Positions 62,859-64,000 of a stretch of 64,000 nt of DNA are shown here, in pieces. The notes beneath the pieces were generated by a model, which worked only from the letters and a program-made list of their open reading frames with translations, ran no database searches and was not told the DNA's origin. Source of the DNA: Flaccisagitta enflata (taxonomy: Eukaryota; Chaetognatha; Sagittoidea; Aphragmophora); NCBI GenBank assembly GCA_965153355.1, contig OZ231126.1:23932001-23996000 (forward strand), in the 5' to 3' direction. The translations under genes were made by a program, and so were the position numbers. The first letter of the stretch is position 1, and each line of letters starts with the position of its first letter.

Positions 62859-62945
<87 letters not shown>
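62858..62945 (+). repeat. (GA)n microsatellite
   Basis: Perfect GA tract of about 88 bp. Confidence 0.97.
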
Positions 62946-62947
<2 letters not shown>

Positions 62948-63050
62948 ACGCCATGTCACGTCAGGTCCATTCCTGTCATAATTCTCGACGCCCACCCTTT
63001 TAAAGCAACTTTCACATTTTCACTCTTGTGTAGCCGTAGGGAGTACATAG

Positions 63051-63570
63051 CAGTAGATCTGTCTAGACTTGAGATAACGGCAAGCATTGTGGAGACATTG
63101 AACGAAGGGCATATTCTGGCAGACTAACCAAAGATGCTTAATTCATGATAGCTGGCTGCCATGGAAACACATTTTGTATTCTCGTTATATCAATATTTTG
63201 AGAGATTTTGCTGAACATTGTTAAAATAGTACAACTTTCCCACAGTATGTTCTGTAAAAATATTCCTCGTTTGGCTGTTGCTAGAGCGTATCCATGTGTG
63301 ACAACCCCTAGCAACCGCTAAACGAGCTTGCATACTCTCAGAACCATACTGTGGGAAAGTTGTAGCAAATTTTTGCCAATATTCTAAAAAATCTCTCAAA
63401 ATATTGATACTTTTGCGAGAATACATGGCAATGTGTTTCCATGGCAACCAGCTATCATGGGCAATAAAGCATCCCCTTATTAGTCTATGTTTGAAATATC
63501 ACTCCCCTGGCTTCATTTATTTTTCTACAATGCTTGCCCCCGTTATCTCAGGTTTAGACGAGATCTACTG
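63051..63570. mobile_element. 520-bp foldback element with CAGTAGATCT ends
   Basis: CAGTAGATCT at 63051 mirrors AGATCTACTG ending at 63570, with TGAGATAACG/CGTTATCTCA just inside. TGCCATGGAAACACATT (about 63159) mirrors AATGTGTTTCCATGGCA (about 63431). ACAACTTTCCCACAGTATG mirrors CATACTGTGGGAAAGTTGT, and GTTGCTAG mirrors CTAGCAAC close to the centre near 63300. CAGT...ACTG followed by TA on the right recalls pogo-type termini; the left flank is TAG, so the TA duplication is not certain. Confidence 0.82.
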
Positions 63571-63639
63571 TACTATACTGCTGTAGACGCAAGACTACTT
63601 GTCCGTGCCCGACCGCGCGAGGATATGGGTGTTTGTGTT

Positions 63640-63891
<252 letters not shown>

Positions 63892-64000
63892 GGGTCATTT
63901 CTGTCACTATGTAGGTCTGTATTCACCCGTTGTGTTATTCTATTCTATATCTATCCCTGTAGCGGATTTGTTTTCGTCGGTCTGTCTTTCAGTCTCTCTC

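Overview
The window looks like nuclear DNA of a metazoan, most likely an invertebrate with an unusually microsatellite-rich genome; I cannot name the species. The evidence is a spliced gene encoding a fibrinogen-related domain (GT-AG introns, phase-consistent joins), a non-LTR retrotransposon reverse transcriptase, and cut-and-paste MITEs with 8-bp (hAT-like) or TA (pogo/Tigger-like) target duplications. There are no operons, ribosome binding sites or CRISPR arrays. Most long open frames are translations of (GA)n, (GT)n, (AAC)n and similar tracts and are not genes.

Layout. 1-6.7 kb: microsatellites and two long inverted-repeat elements (4345-4969, 5103-5932). 6.7-8.1 kb: an intact 454-residue LINE reverse transcriptase fragment. 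8.5-31 kb: a mosaic of dinucleotide tracts, minisatellites (13.9, 16.1-17.4, 20.0-21.1, 28.9 and 30.8 kb), ~600-bp foldback elements (14737-15332, 19122-19727) and terminal-inverted-repeat elements whose interior is a minisatellite (8551-8995, 24141-24732). 32.7-33.2 kb: two minisatellites, one a cluster of E-box hexamers. 34.8-38.1 kb: the fibrinogen-domain exons on the minus strand, whose intron holds a 572-bp hAT-like MITE. 39217-49643: a 10.4-kb tandem array of a ~980-bp unit, about 10.6 copies. 49.6-50.2 kb: two coiled-coil exons, also minus strand, whose phases join correctly to the fibrinogen exons. One gene may therefore span the array. 51-64 kb: more transposon debris, nested insertions, another TIR element, a 520-bp foldback and long (GT)n tracts.

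The two most interesting signals are as follows. (1) A coiled-coil plus fibrinogen-domain gene on the minus strand (about 50222 down to 35842) that may carry a whole satellite array in one intron. (2) A dispersed family of short elements seen at least a dozen times. Its 5' end is a GGCCG/CGGCC hairpin and its 3' end a second hairpin followed by TAAAAA; the 3' stem changes in compensatory pairs between copies, and the middle holds variable cargo, including minisatellites. Several insertions can be dated or bounded because an uninterrupted paralogous copy of the target lies nearby.
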